Source: Palsa-1447 sp964414785 (GTDB taxonomy: Bacteria > Verrucomicrobiota > Verrucomicrobiia > Opitutales > Opitutaceae). Taken from it: a stretch of DNA of 64,000 nucleotides. The stretch lies in NCBI GenBank assembly GCA_964414785.1, contig CAYPXZ010000004.1:84037-148036 (forward strand), given 5' to 3'. The notes under the pieces were generated by a model. That model was given only the letters and a program-made list of their open reading frames with translations, ran no database searches and was not told the DNA's origin. Made by a program: the position numbers and the translations under genes. This document shows positions 1-7,980 of this stretch, one piece after another (position 1 is the first letter of the stretch; each line of letters begins with the position of its first letter).

Positions 1-922
1 CCTGGTGGACGCCCGGGTCGCCCCTCAGGAGCGCGCGGATGTCGGTGAGCGCGAGCTCGATCGACTCCGGGGTGTTGTCGTAGTCGATCCCGAGGGTCGC
101 GTCCACGCGCCGCTGGGGCATCCGCGTCAGGTTCGTGATCACCTCGCTGGCGACGGTCTTGTTGGGGATGACGACCTGGGTGCGCTGGGCGGTCCTCAGC
201 CTCGTCGAGCGCAACCCTATCTCCTCCACCGTCCCCTCGTACCCCAGGATTCGGATGTATTCCCCGACGTAGAAGGGCTGGTCCATCACGACCACGAAGG
301 AGCCGAACATGTTCGCGATCGTGTCCTGGGCGGCGAGGGCGAAGGCGAGGCCGCCGATCCCGAGGCCGGTGAGGAAGGTCTTCACCTCGAACCCCAGGCT
401 CTCGAAGACGACCAGGATGCTGAACACGACGAAGAACGAGACGACCGTCTTCTTGATCAGCGGGATGAACGCGGCGATCTGCAGCTTGCGCGCCCGCGCG
501 CCCGCCGCGAAATGGTCGATCACGGCGCCGCCCGCGCACGCGACGCCCCAGAGCACGACGGACGTGATGGCCCCCTGCTCCCCAAGGCGCACGAGCCGCG
601 GGACCTCCTCCCAAAGCGGCACGACCGAGAGGGCTGCAACGAACCCGATCAGGATCACGAGCGTCGCGGCGGGCGGCTCCAGCGCGGGCAGCATCAGCTG
701 GTTGTTCGCCTTCGCCATGAGCTTCTTCAGCCGCGAGAATACGATCCCGACCACGAACCTCCCCAGGAGGATCGCGATCAGGATCATCAGCAGCGCCGCC
801 GTCCATCGCGCGGTCGAGTCGTCCATGGCCTCCGGGAAGAACCTGGCCTGGAGCCATCCGACCAGGCGCAGGAGCGGCCCCGGAGTGACGGGGGGCACTT
901 GCACGGGGATGATTTCGGCCAT
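1..922 (-). CDS. Mechanosensitive ion channel, MscS family (C-terminus cut by window edge)
   Basis: Small-conductance mechanosensitive channel of the inner membrane, expected to release solutes on hypo-osmotic shock. I translated this strand by hand. It starts MAEIIPVQVP and has three hydrophobic segments before the pore helix, which reads GLGIGGLAFALAAQDTIANM, the Gly/Ala-packed TM3 pattern of MscS. The beta domain follows, with PFYVGEYIRI and VEEIGLRSTRLRT, then VVIPNKTVASEVITNLTR, all conserved in the family. About 307 codons are present and the frame is open at base 1, so the C-terminal cage domain is incomplete. The ATG at 920-922 is the first in frame. The gene is divergent from the TerC-family gene, 69 bp away. 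Family assignment is firm; physiological specificity is unknown. Confidence 0.9.
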   Translation of the reverse strand, partial: MAEIIPVQVPPVTPGPLLRLVGWLQARFFPEAMDDSTARWTAALLMILIAILLGRFVVGIVFSRLKKLMAKANNQLMLPALEPPAATLVILIGFVAALSVVPLWEEVPRLVRLGEQGAITSVVLWGVACAGGAVIDHFAAGARARKLQIAAFIPLIKKTVVSFFVVFSILVVFESLGFEVKTFLTGLGIGGLAFALAAQDTIANMFGSFVVVMDQPFYVGEYIRILGYEGTVEEIGLRSTRLRTAQRTQVVIPNKTVASEVITNLTRMPQRRVDATLGIDYDNTPESIELALTDIRALLRGDPGVHQ

Positions 923-991
923 GGGAGGACATTGCCAAATCCGCCCGGGGCCGCAACGTCAAGCTGGACCCGGGGAACCCCCGGGGAACCC

Positions 992-1798
992 ATGCCCGCC
1001 ACCGACCAGACCGGATCCGGACCCCAAGAGGCGCCCCGCCGGGCGAGGGACGCCCTGATTGCGCTCGCCTGCGTCCTCCTGGGCCTCGGTTTCGGCGTCC
1101 TTGTCTGGATGCGCCGGGGCCCGGAGCCCGCGCAGCAGTACCTCGCGGGCTACCTGATCGAGCTGAGCCTGAGCGCGGACAACGTGTTCGTGTTCGCCCT
1201 CGTGTTCGCGCAGTTCGGGGTCGACCGTGCCCGCCAGCGCCCCCTTCTCTTCTGGGGCATTGCCGGGGCCATCGTCATGAGGACGGCCTTCATCCTTGCG
1301 GGCATCGGCGCGATCGAGCGCTTCTCCTGGATAATCCCCCTATTCGGCGCGCTCGTCCTGGCCGCGGCCCTTCGCCTGGCGCTGGTCCGCAGGGGCGAGC
1401 ACGTGATCGACACGTCGGGGCCGGTGTTCCGGTTCGTGCTGCGCCTGGCGCCCGCGGGCCTCGCCGCCCTGGTGGTGCTCGAGACCGCCGACCTGATCTT
1501 CGCCCTGGATTCGCTGCCGGCCGTGCTCGCGGTCACCCACGACCCGGCCATCGCCATCTCCTCGAACCTCTTCGCGATCCTAGGCCTGCGCTCGCTCTTC
1601 ACCGTCGTGAGCGGCGCCATGCGCTCGATGCGCTTCCTGAACGCGGGGGTCGCCGCGGTCCTCGCCTTCGTTGGGGCGAAGATGCTCCTCGAGCGGTGGT
1701 ATCCAATCCCCACCCTCGCCTCCCTGGCCGTGATCGCGTCGCTGCTCGCGATCGCCATCGGCGCGTCGCTTGCGGCCCCGGGGCGAAGCGGGCCGTAG
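992..1798 (+). CDS. TerC-family integral membrane protein
   Basis: 268-aa polytopic membrane protein. The frame is open far upstream, but that part is antisense to the MscS gene; the ATG at 992 lies 69 bp from the MscS start and precedes the first membrane helix. The signature SLSADNVFVFALVF is near residue 55 and a second acidic membrane motif, ETADLIFALDSLPAV, is near residue 165; together they define TerC/Alx proteins. About seven hydrophobic segments are visible. The family has been linked to tellurite resistance, Mn export (Alx) and metalation of exported proteins, so metal-ion handling is the likely role, but no ter operon accompanies it. Function is inferred from family only. Confidence 0.85.
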   Translation: MPATDQTGSGPQEAPRRARDALIALACVLLGLGFGVLVWMRRGPEPAQQYLAGYLIELSLSADNVFVFALVFAQFGVDRARQRPLLFWGIAGAIVMRTAFILAGIGAIERFSWIIPLFGALVLAAALRLALVRRGEHVIDTSGPVFRFVLRLAPAGLAALVVLETADLIFALDSLPAVLAVTHDPAIAISSNLFAILGLRSLFTVVSGAMRSMRFLNAGVAAVLAFVGAKMLLERWYPIPTLASLAVIASLLAIAIGASLAAPGRSGP

Positions 1799-1813
1799 GC
1801 CCCCTTTGCGGGC

Positions 1814-1850
1814 AAAAAAAGGGCCGGAGTCCCGATCGGGAATCCGGCCC
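1814..1850 (-). terminator. Intrinsic terminator of the small heat shock operon
   Basis: Perfect stem GGGCCGGA/TCCGGCCC (1821-1828 with 1843-1850), with an inner CCCGAT/ATCGGG extension. On the minus strand it is followed directly by seven T residues (complement of 1814-1820). It lies about 22 bp beyond the stop of the distal Hsp20 gene. Confidence 0.85.
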
Positions 1851-1872
1851 CTGGAATCTGCTTCGCCCTCGG

Positions 1873-2259
1873 TCAGCCGACGGCGATCTTGCGCGGCTTC
1901 GCCGACTCGGCCTTAGCGAGCTTCACGTGAAGCAGGCCGTCCTTGAGCTCCGCCTCGATCTTCGAGGGGTCGACGGTGGTGTCGTGCTCGAGCACGAGCT
2001 CGAACACGGCGTCCGAGGACTCGCGGTGCAGGACGACGGCGCCCTCGGGCAGCTTGGCCGCCCGTTTCCCCGTGATGCGGAGCTCGCCGTTCTCGGCCGT
2101 GATCTCAAGGCCCTCCTTGGCGACGCCGGGAAGGCTGACGGTCAGTCCGTAGGCGTTCTCGGACTCGGTGACCTCGTAAGCGGGCCTGCGAACGGGGTTC
2201 GTCTCGGCCGATGACTCCGCACGGGCTATCGTTGGAATGAGTGAATTGAAGAATGACAT
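1873..2259 (-). CDS. Small heat shock protein, Hsp20 family (distal gene)
   Basis: 128-aa ATP-independent holdase chaperone. The alpha-crystallin domain covers most of the protein: ENAYGLTVSLPGVAKEGLEI, the beta strand GELRITGKR, and the conserved DGLLHVKLAKAE near the C-terminus. The tail AKPRKIAVG resembles the IXI-type tail used in oligomer assembly, although the I-x-V spacing is imperfect. The start is supported by an AAGGA ribosome-binding site on the minus strand just upstream. It lies 29 bp downstream of a second Hsp20 gene, so the two form an operon closed by a strong terminator. The paralogues are clearly diverged, which suggests hetero-oligomers or different clients (inference). Confidence 0.93.
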   Translation of the reverse strand: MSFFNSLIPTIARAESSAETNPVRRPAYEVTESENAYGLTVSLPGVAKEGLEITAENGELRITGKRAAKLPEGAVVLHRESSDAVFELVLEHDTTVDPSKIEAELKDGLLHVKLAKAESAKPRKIAVG

Positions 2260-2288
2260 GGTTTTGTTTTCCTTGGGTTCGTGCGGGT

Positions 2289-2732
2289 TCAGTTGACCAA
2301 GACGTTGATCTTCTTCGGCTTGGATGCCTCCTTGCGGGGCAAGGTCACCGTGAGGATGCCGTTCTCGTAGACGGCCGTCACCTTCTCGGACTCCACCTCG
2401 TCGGGGATGGCGACGAGCCGGTTGAAGGAGGCGGTCGACTCGCTGTCGCCGGCCTTATCTTTGCGGGAGGCCTGGATGGACAGGGATCCCTCGATCATCT
2501 CGACGCTGATGGCGTCGCGGTTCACGCCGGGCAGCTCGGCCCGGACGTACGTGTTGTCCTTGTCCTCGTAGAGGTCGACGGGGAACTGCCCGCCGAGGAC
2601 GGAGCCGGCAAAGCCGTTCGGAATGTTTCCGAACAGCCAGTCGAGCTCACTGTCAATGTCCAGTCCGCCCAGGCGCCCACCGAAGTGGGTGGCGGGAAGG
2701 GCACTGCGATTTGAGTATTTGATGAGACGCAT
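2289..2732 (-). CDS. Small heat shock protein, Hsp20 family (proximal gene)
   Basis: 147-aa Hsp20 chaperone. The frame is open to 2939, but the chosen ATG at 2732 is preceded by a good GGGGAG Shine-Dalgarno on the minus strand, and the extra residues upstream do not look like Hsp20. The N-terminal arm contains an LDWLFGN segment. The alpha-crystallin domain follows, with FPVDLYEDKDNTYVRAELPG and YENGILTVTLPRKE, and the tail reads KPKKINVLVN with an I-x-V motif. First gene of the two-gene sHsp operon. A near-palindrome at 2824-2842 lies about 92 bp upstream of the start and may be its operator. I did not see a CIRCE element. Confidence 0.93.
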   Translation of the reverse strand: MRLIKYSNRSALPATHFGGRLGGLDIDSELDWLFGNIPNGFAGSVLGGQFPVDLYEDKDNTYVRAELPGVNRDAISVEMIEGSLSIQASRKDKAGDSESTASFNRLVAIPDEVESEKVTAVYENGILTVTLPRKEASKPKKINVLVN

Positions 2733-3244
2733 AGTGTCTCCCCTATTGCATGGGCGGTGCCGTCCCGGGCGTGAGCGCAATCGCCTCCGCCCTAATGGCT
2801 TATCTTCCGGCGGCCGGACCCCGCTGTGCAGAATCTTCACAGTCTGTGACACGGAGAGAGCTGATTTAGCGCATGCGTCTGCTGCTTGGGTGACCACGCT
2901 AGGCAACGGGGGCATGCGCGCCGAACTGTCACCGGCCAAGCCTCGGAATAGTCATTCAAACATCGGGCCTTGGGACACCCTTGACGCTCCATTGTGGCAG
3001 ATCGACCGGACCGTCGCCGCAAGAGCGAACGCAGGCCAAGCCGATCGCCACCACGCCAATCTGTTCCAAAACCCACCCCTTCTGGAACAGGTCAGACGAT
3101 CCGATTTCCCATTACTCTCGCTCTCCTGGCCAGTCGCACACTTGATGCAGAATCGCCGTCGTTAGACGGCTGAGGATTTGGCCGCGTCGCTGCCTTTCCT
3201 ACGGGCCTGCTGCTACTGGTTCTGAAAAGGTCGGGTAAGGCCCC
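2733..3244. other. Gene-poor stretch, no supported coding sequence
   Basis: About 510 bp between the hsp20 operon and the small membrane protein. The open frames here are short, lack recognisable motifs and overlap one another. GC content falls visibly below that of the flanking DNA. Apart from the palindrome at 2824-2842 I see nothing I can name. It may hold remnants of integrated DNA. Confidence 0.5.
2824..2842. promoter_or_regulatory. Near-palindromic site upstream of the hsp20 operon
   Basis: CTGTGcAGAaTCTtCACAG: an odd-length palindrome with one mismatched pair around a central A, about 92 bp before the proximal hsp20 start. The TGTG/CACA half-sites suit a dimeric regulator. Which regulator is unknown, and the site could be chance. 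Confidence 0.3.
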
Positions 3245-3280
3245 ATGGGCGCGTTCGCTGCGATGGACTATCCTATAGCC

Positions 3281-3400
3281 ATGAGTCTACTCCTTATGCC
3301 TGTCGCCGCTATCGGCTATTCGATGATCTATCTCCTTTTCGGCGGAGGAATCGGTGGCGCCGTCGTGATCTATTTCATTGCGAAGATGTTCGGTAAATGA
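3281..3400 (+). CDS. Very small hydrophobic membrane protein (39 aa)
   Basis: Not recognised. The translation is almost entirely hydrophobic: MSLLLMPVAAIGYSMIYLLF, then a Gly-rich turn GGGIGG, then AVVIYFIAKMFGK. That pattern suggests one long or two short membrane helices with a short basic C-terminus. Two other in-frame ATGs lie 18 and 36 bp upstream (3263 and 3245). The one at 3245 has an AAGG about 4 nt ahead and would give 51 aa, so the true start is uncertain. The stop overlaps the open frame of the downstream oxidoreductase. Small Gly-rich membrane proteins are common in Gram-negative genomes; no function can be assigned. Confidence 0.5.
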   Translation: MSLLLMPVAAIGYSMIYLLFGGGIGGAVVIYFIAKMFGK

Positions 3401-3476
3401 ACCGGCAAGCAGCGGATGCTGCGCGGAGTTGGCCTCTTCCCTTCAAGATGAATGGCGATTTGCAGCCTCGCGTTTC

Positions 3477-5048
3477 GTGAAAACCCATGCCGGACGTTCT
3501 ACGTCGGTTTGGATGGGCACGGCCAAGTGGCCCACTTTCCCAAGCCTCACCCAGGATGTGCGCGCCGATGTTTGCATCGTCGGCGCTGGGATGGCCGGTC
3601 TGACCACGGCGTATCTCCTTACGAAGGCCGGCAAAACCGTGATCGTGCTGGACGACGGTCCGATCTTCTCGGGTGAAACCGAACGAACGACGGCGCACCT
3701 CGTCACCGTTCTCGACAAGAGGTATTTTGAACTGGAACACCTATATGGCGAAGGCGGCGCCAAACTGGCCGCCGAAAGTCATGCGGCGGCCATCGACACG
3801 ATCGAGCGCATTGTTTGCGAGGAACGCATCGACTGCGGTTTCGAGCGCGTGGATGGCTACCTTTTCAATGCTCCGGATCAACCGCCGGACCTCTTGGACC
3901 GCGAGCTGGCGGCAGCCAGGCGCGCCGGACTCACGAACACCGAGCTGGTTGATCGAGCGCCGCCGACTTCTTTTGATACCGGACGGGCATTGCGGTTCCG
4001 ACGTCAGGCTCAGTTTAATCCCCTGAAATTTCTGGCGGCTCTCGCACAATGCATCGTCCGCAACGGAGGGCGTATCTATACGGATACTCACGCGACAAAA
4101 TTCGACGGAGGAAAGCTCGCTAAGGTCGCGACGCGTGGTGGCAGTACCGTGTCGTGCGAAGCGATTGTCATCGCTACCAACGCTCCGGTGAACGATTGGC
4201 TTGTCCTTCAAACGAAGCAGGCCGCCTATCGGAGCTACGTCATTGGCATCGCTGTCCCCGTTGGGGCGGTGCCAAAAGCCTTGTATTGGGACACCGGCGA
4301 TCCTTACCACTACATCCGGCTCGCAGAGACGAAGGCCGGCGGCACGGCCTCCGCCCAGGAGACCCTGCTCGTGGGTGGCGAGGACCACAGAACCGGTCAG
4401 GCCGACGATGCCGACACACGATATGCGCGGTTGGAGCAATGGACTCGCCAGCGTTTCCCGATGGCCGCCGAAGTCCGGTTTCGTTGGTCGGGACAGATCA
4501 TGGAGTCAGTTGACGGGCTCGCCTTCATCGGCCGGAATCCGCTGGACCATGAGAACGTCTATGTGGTTACCGGCGACTCGGGGACCGGGATAATGCACGG
4601 CACCATCGCCGGACTTCTTATCACCGACCTGATTCAGGGCCGGGAGAACCCGTGGAGCGGCCTGTACAGTCCAGCGCGCGTGACCCTGGGAGCGGCTACA
4701 GACTTCGCTCGAGAAGCGGTCAACACGGCCTCGCAATATGTGGATTGGCTGACCGCGGGGGACCTGGAGAAAGACGAACTCGTTCCCCAGGAAACCGGCG
4801 CAATCGTGCGTCATGGTCTTATGAAGGTTGCGGTGTATCGCGACACGAAGGGAGCGCTTCACGAACGCTGCGCCGTGTGTCCACACCTCGGCGGCATTGT
4901 TGCGTGGAATCATGCCGAGAACACTTGGGACTGTCCCGCGCATGGCTCGCGATTCGCCCCCTCGGGCACGGTGCTGAACGGACCCGCCAATGAGAATCTT
5001 CATCCGATGGCGGCCGCCGCCGCGATGGGGCGCTCCGCCAAGGGCTAA
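3477..5048 (+). CDS. FAD-dependent oxidoreductase with C-terminal Rieske [2Fe-2S] domain
   Basis: About 523 aa. The N-terminal half is a DAO-type (glycine oxidase-like) flavoprotein: the Rossmann motif DVCIVGAGMAGLTTAYLL, then the ETERTTAHL stretch typical of this subfamily, and a late FAD-contact segment VVTGDSGTGIMHGT. The C-terminal ~90 residues form a Rieske domain with the ligand pairs C-x-H (CPHLGG) and C-x2-H (CPAHGSRF). Such proteins should pass electrons between a flavin-oxidised amine or similar substrate and the cluster; the substrate is unknown. The start is unsettled: GTG at 3477 keeps the STSVWM block that I recall near the family's N-terminus, ATG 3513 is the next option, and the frame is open to 3378. 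GC is lower than in the flanking genes. Confidence 0.85.
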   Translation: MKTHAGRSTSVWMGTAKWPTFPSLTQDVRADVCIVGAGMAGLTTAYLLTKAGKTVIVLDDGPIFSGETERTTAHLVTVLDKRYFELEHLYGEGGAKLAAESHAAAIDTIERIVCEERIDCGFERVDGYLFNAPDQPPDLLDRELAAARRAGLTNTELVDRAPPTSFDTGRALRFRRQAQFNPLKFLAALAQCIVRNGGRIYTDTHATKFDGGKLAKVATRGGSTVSCEAIVIATNAPVNDWLVLQTKQAAYRSYVIGIAVPVGAVPKALYWDTGDPYHYIRLAETKAGGTASAQETLLVGGEDHRTGQADDADTRYARLEQWTRQRFPMAAEVRFRWSGQIMESVDGLAFIGRNPLDHENVYVVTGDSGTGIMHGTIAGLLITDLIQGRENPWSGLYSPARVTLGAATDFAREAVNTASQYVDWLTAGDLEKDELVPQETGAIVRHGLMKVAVYRDTKGALHERCAVCPHLGGIVAWNHAENTWDCPAHGSRFAPSGTVLNGPANENLHPMAAAAAMGRSAKG

Positions 5049-5489
5049 TTCAAAGTCCTTCTCGATGCGCCGTATTTGCCGCTAGGTGAGAATAGATACC
5101 GACAGATGGACCGAGTGCATGGCGATATATGGCGCCACGAGATGCACATTCGAGGATCGCAAAGTGGATCTGGGAAAAATCTACGAAGCGACCCGACCGA
5201 AACCAGCTTGGGACGAGGCTCGTCCCGCTTCGCGCGCTGCGTGGCAACGTTTCCAGGAGAAGCCCCCAAAGAGATCCGAGGCCGCCAAGGGTCTTGGGCA
5301 ACGATTCAGTGTAAGGCCGCGCCCATTGCCGTGGCGCGGCCTTTTCGTTTCGGGCCCGCAAGGGGTAATACAACACCCCGTCCTGATCGCAGGCGGTGGG
5401 ATCACATCGTGCCTCGTGGCAGGTTCAAAGCACTCAGCCGAGCCGCTTTTTTTGCCTGGAAATCACGAATTCCTGTGGGACGGAAATGA
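5049..5489. other. Intergenic stretch with an ORF that looks like a gene remnant
   Basis: About 440 bp. One frame opening at GTG 5086 reads YEATRPKPAWDEARPASRAA, which has the W/R/A periodicity of a real small protein, but the same frame runs straight through the strong terminator at 5314-5350 and then loses any protein-like character. A second frame (5129-5314) stops exactly at the terminator stem but is Arg/Pro-rich like an off-frame reading. I read this as a decayed or frameshifted small gene, or as an unrecognised transcript ending at the terminator. Confidence 0.3.
5314..5350 (+). terminator. Strong intrinsic terminator
   Basis: Perfect 10-bp stem AGGCCGCGCC/GGCGCGGCCT (5314-5323 with 5333-5342), a 9-nt loop, then TTTTCGTTT on the plus strand. 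It lies 266 bp beyond the oxidoreductase stop. Either that mRNA has a long 3' tail or a short transcript between 5049 and 5314 ends here. Confidence 0.85.
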
Positions 5490-5960
5490 ATGAACTTAAA
5501 TCCTTCAAACAGTCACGAAAACATCGCTCGGCGGGCCTATCAGATCTGGGAAGAAACCGGTCGGCGGGTCGGCGACGAGACGGCGCACTGGCTGCAAGCC
5601 AAACGCGAACTGCACGCGCTGGACGGAAAAACTGGCGAGTTAGATAGTGCGCGATCGGACGAGAAAAGGCAGTGGTCTCAGCGCGTCACCCGGTACAGCA
5701 ATGCTTTGGATCTCGAGTCAGGTGTATTCACTTGGAACGACCCGGTGGCGATTGCCCAGTCGCTCAAGGCCTCTGCTGAGGCCAGCGACCGTAGAAAGTC
5801 CACTGCGTTTCGTTCGGCGATGTCGATGCTTACGTTCTATATGAATCGGGCCGGACATGAGCTAGCAGCAGAGCAGCGGGCCCGCCTTGAATCCGCTAAG
5901 GACGAACTTCGCGTACTCTTCAATCGCCCTCGCCGTAACTCGCCAATCTCAATAAGGTGA
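5490..5960 (+). CDS. DUF2934-DUF3175 fusion protein
   Basis: 156 aa with two uncharacterised domains. Residues 8-45 (IARRAYQIWEETGRRVGDET, then HWLQAKREL) match DUF2934. Residues 57-150 match DUF3175: WSQRVTRYSNALDLESGVFT, then AIAQSLKASAE, the block SAMSMLTFYMNRAGHEL, and a terminal AKDELRVLF. A GGGACGGAAA stretch just ahead of the ATG serves as a plausible ribosome-binding site. Both domains are usually found as small stand-alone soil-bacterial proteins of unknown role. The gene sits in the low-GC segment, which supports acquisition by transfer (inference). Confidence 0.8.
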   Translation: MNLNPSNSHENIARRAYQIWEETGRRVGDETAHWLQAKRELHALDGKTGELDSARSDEKRQWSQRVTRYSNALDLESGVFTWNDPVAIAQSLKASAEASDRRKSTAFRSAMSMLTFYMNRAGHELAAEQRARLESAKDELRVLFNRPRRNSPISIR

Positions 5961-6078
5961 CGGAAGCAACATTCGCTGGAGAAAGATACGCTCATCCTCT
6001 CGCATATCGAGGGACCTCTAATCTATCATAATTGGGCTTCAGATTTGCGCTTCGGAGGGAATGAATGCTCTTTGTTAG

Positions 6079-6531
6079 ATGTCCACCGTCCCCGGTTTGA
6101 GAAGCCCCTATGCCAAGGTCAACCGGCTAGTCTATTTCGGGAGGATGTTAGACAAGATCCGTCTGCATGGCGCCGGAAAACTGCCGGCTGACGAGTATGT
6201 TGCCAACCTGGGCAAGGGCTTTGACAAGCGCTGCTGCGGCTTTTTAAGGATCAACTATGATGAGCTAACGGCTCGTGTCATGTTGGGGACTGATACGGAC
6301 GCGGTGCTGCTAACCTGGGCGGAAGAGCGGGGCGGACGCAGATCGGACGAGGACTGCGAGCTGTGGAATTCATTCATGATGAAACGCGGTTTCCGCGACG
6401 AGGCGTCGACAACGCTCGCCAAGCGCATTCAAGAGAGTGGCTTCGAAGGGAAACCTATCATGACCATGTTTGATTACCTCGACTTTGACGAAGGCCGCGA
6501 TCCGGTAAGCGCCAGGTCATGGGAAGGGTAG
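6079..6531 (+). CDS. DUF5069 protein, stand-alone
   Basis: 150-aa soluble protein of unknown function. The DUF5069 signature begins GLRSPYAKVNRLVYFGRMLD, continues with LGKGFDKRCCGFLRI and ends FDYLDFDEGR. The whole protein aligns with the first ~148 residues of the DUF5069-gluconokinase fusion at 21159-22112, which shares GLRSP-AKV-R-V-FGRMLDKI, RCC-FL, a late DVDEGR/DFDEGR and a terminal SWE. The two are therefore paralogues in one window, one fused and one free. The upstream leader is AT-richer (5961-6078) and probably holds its promoter. The paired cysteines at RCC are notable but no catalytic role is known. Confidence 0.82.
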   Translation: MSTVPGLRSPYAKVNRLVYFGRMLDKIRLHGAGKLPADEYVANLGKGFDKRCCGFLRINYDELTARVMLGTDTDAVLLTWAEERGGRRSDEDCELWNSFMMKRGFRDEASTTLAKRIQESGFEGKPIMTMFDYLDFDEGRDPVSARSWEG

Positions 6532-6798
6532 GGGTTGCGCCCGTTTACGTGCCTGGGGAGCGGACGTATCCCAAAACGCATAAAAATTGGCGCAACGGTA
6601 CATAGAGACGGATTACATGATCCGAGAGACGCGAGTCTCATAAGGGACCCTTTTGGACACAATGGTCGTCAAACTCGATCTTGGCCGGAGCCAGCCTAAA
6701 GAGGTCGGCCCTTTGAGTTAGGGTGTCTCGTTGGTCAACAGACTGCCAATCGAGAGCGCTATCCAAAAGTGATGCGTGGTACCGGCAAATTCGGACGC

Positions 6799-7974
6799 TC
6801 AGCTCTTCGGCTTGATTTCGGGGACCGCCTTGGACGTCGGGGCGTCCATGGGAGGCAACTTGGTTTTCTCTGCGTCCGGGTGCGTGGTTCCCTCGAAAGC
6901 GTGCGGTATTGCCTTAACAAAGCCGTTACGGAGCCCGTTTATAATCGTCCTAAGGGTCAAGACATCCATGCCCTTCGCGTCACCCGAGAACGGAATCCGG
7001 GTTGCCAGCTGCTTGGTGTCACTGTTCTCGAATAGTTTTATCACGGCAACGACGACGCCCTTCCAAAGGCGCTCGCCAAAATTCTTGTCCATGTCGTCGC
7101 GATTCTTGAAGTCGACGTGGTTGAGGAACGGCTTCACGTATCCCTCATAATGCCCCTTCTGCATGGCCATCTGCCCGAATACGTCGAATTGTCCCCGCGA
7201 GACATCGATGCCGACATAGGCCCTAAGTAGGTCGTTGATTGCGGGCAGGGAGACCTTTCTCAATTCGACTGCGATCTCGAAGTGCGCCTGGTCGGCAAGG
7301 GGCTCCAATTTCGCATTCAGGCGCAGTTCCCCGTCTCCAATCGACCTGCCCGAAATGTCGATCTTCGCGGGAAAGACCTCGCCGTTCGCGGACGGGCGGT
7401 TGCGAAGGCCCGTGGCGACGACCTCCATATCCCTGACAGCAACGTCGATGGGCGGGTTCATGGTCGTGTCCACATAGCGGATTATGCCGCCCCTTATCTC
7501 GAGGTGGGCTATATTGATTGGGAAAATGTCGTTGATGACGTCCTGCCAACGGCGATCCACGTTTAGCTGACTCGATTCATCGGTGGGGCCGCGGAGAAAT
7601 ACCAGACGCCCGTCGGTAATGTAGATGTCGCTGACAAATTGCCTTCGGAACAGCTCCCGCCATGCGATGGAGAAGTCGATTGTCTTTGCGGCAAAGAATG
7701 GCTCCCGAACCGTTCCGTTGCGCCGTACGATTTCGATATCGTCGATACGGTACGCACCCCTCCAAATCTGCAGGTTGATTCCGCCCACATGCCCCGAATA
7801 GCCAGGTATCTCGTTGAGCCGGCGGTTGATTGCCCTGTGGACATAGCCCGGAGCGAGCAGTCGCGCGATGACGGCTAGCGCGACAAGAGCCACCAGGGTG
7901 TAAAGGACGGGCCTGGGCCACCGGAGCACGCGGCGCTCTAGGGTGGCAGCGCCCGATTTGAATGATGCATCCAT
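6799..7974 (-). CDS. DUF748/AsmA-like envelope protein
   Basis: 391 aa. A cytoplasmic N-terminal stretch of ~22 residues precedes a single membrane anchor (PVLYTLVALVALAVIARLLA). The rest should face the periplasm. The body has the look of DUF748/AsmA proteins: repeated beta-strand segments such as VGGINLQIWRGAYRIDDIEI, ISDxYITDGRLVF-like strands and HLEIRGGIIRYVD. AsmA-clade proteins act in outer-membrane assembly or inter-membrane lipid transport, which is the best guess here. The start codon lies inside a perfect 9-bp inverted repeat (7956-7980). The C-terminus is Lys/Pro-rich. It is the last gene of the low-GC segment. Confidence 0.65.
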   Translation of the reverse strand: MDASFKSGAATLERRVLRWPRPVLYTLVALVALAVIARLLAPGYVHRAINRRLNEIPGYSGHVGGINLQIWRGAYRIDDIEIVRRNGTVREPFFAAKTIDFSIAWRELFRRQFVSDIYITDGRLVFLRGPTDESSQLNVDRRWQDVINDIFPINIAHLEIRGGIIRYVDTTMNPPIDVAVRDMEVVATGLRNRPSANGEVFPAKIDISGRSIGDGELRLNAKLEPLADQAHFEIAVELRKVSLPAINDLLRAYVGIDVSRGQFDVFGQMAMQKGHYEGYVKPFLNHVDFKNRDDMDKNFGERLWKGVVVAVIKLFENSDTKQLATRIPFSGDAKGMDVLTLRTIINGLRNGFVKAIPHAFEGTTHPDAEKTKLPPMDAPTSKAVPEIKPKS

Positions 7975-7980
7975 TCAAAT
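7956..7980. promoter_or_regulatory. Inverted repeat spanning the start codon of the DUF748 gene
   Basis: ATTTGAATG (7956-7964) and CATTCAAAT (7972-7980) are perfect 9-bp arms around a self-complementary ATGCAT centre. The start codon (7972-7974) is inside one arm, so the mRNA could sequester its own start, or the site could bind a dimeric regulator. Confidence 0.45.

Noticed and set aside
5..991. Upstream extension of the TerC frame to base 5
   Set aside because: It is antisense to the MscS channel, whose minus-strand translation carries clear family motifs; only the part from 992 is TerC.
2733..3244. Minus-strand ORF 2837-3076 and plus-strand ORF 2623-3165 as genes
   Set aside because: Neither has motifs or a plausible start. 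The second overlaps the hsp20 coding region antisense. The region is reported as gene-poor.
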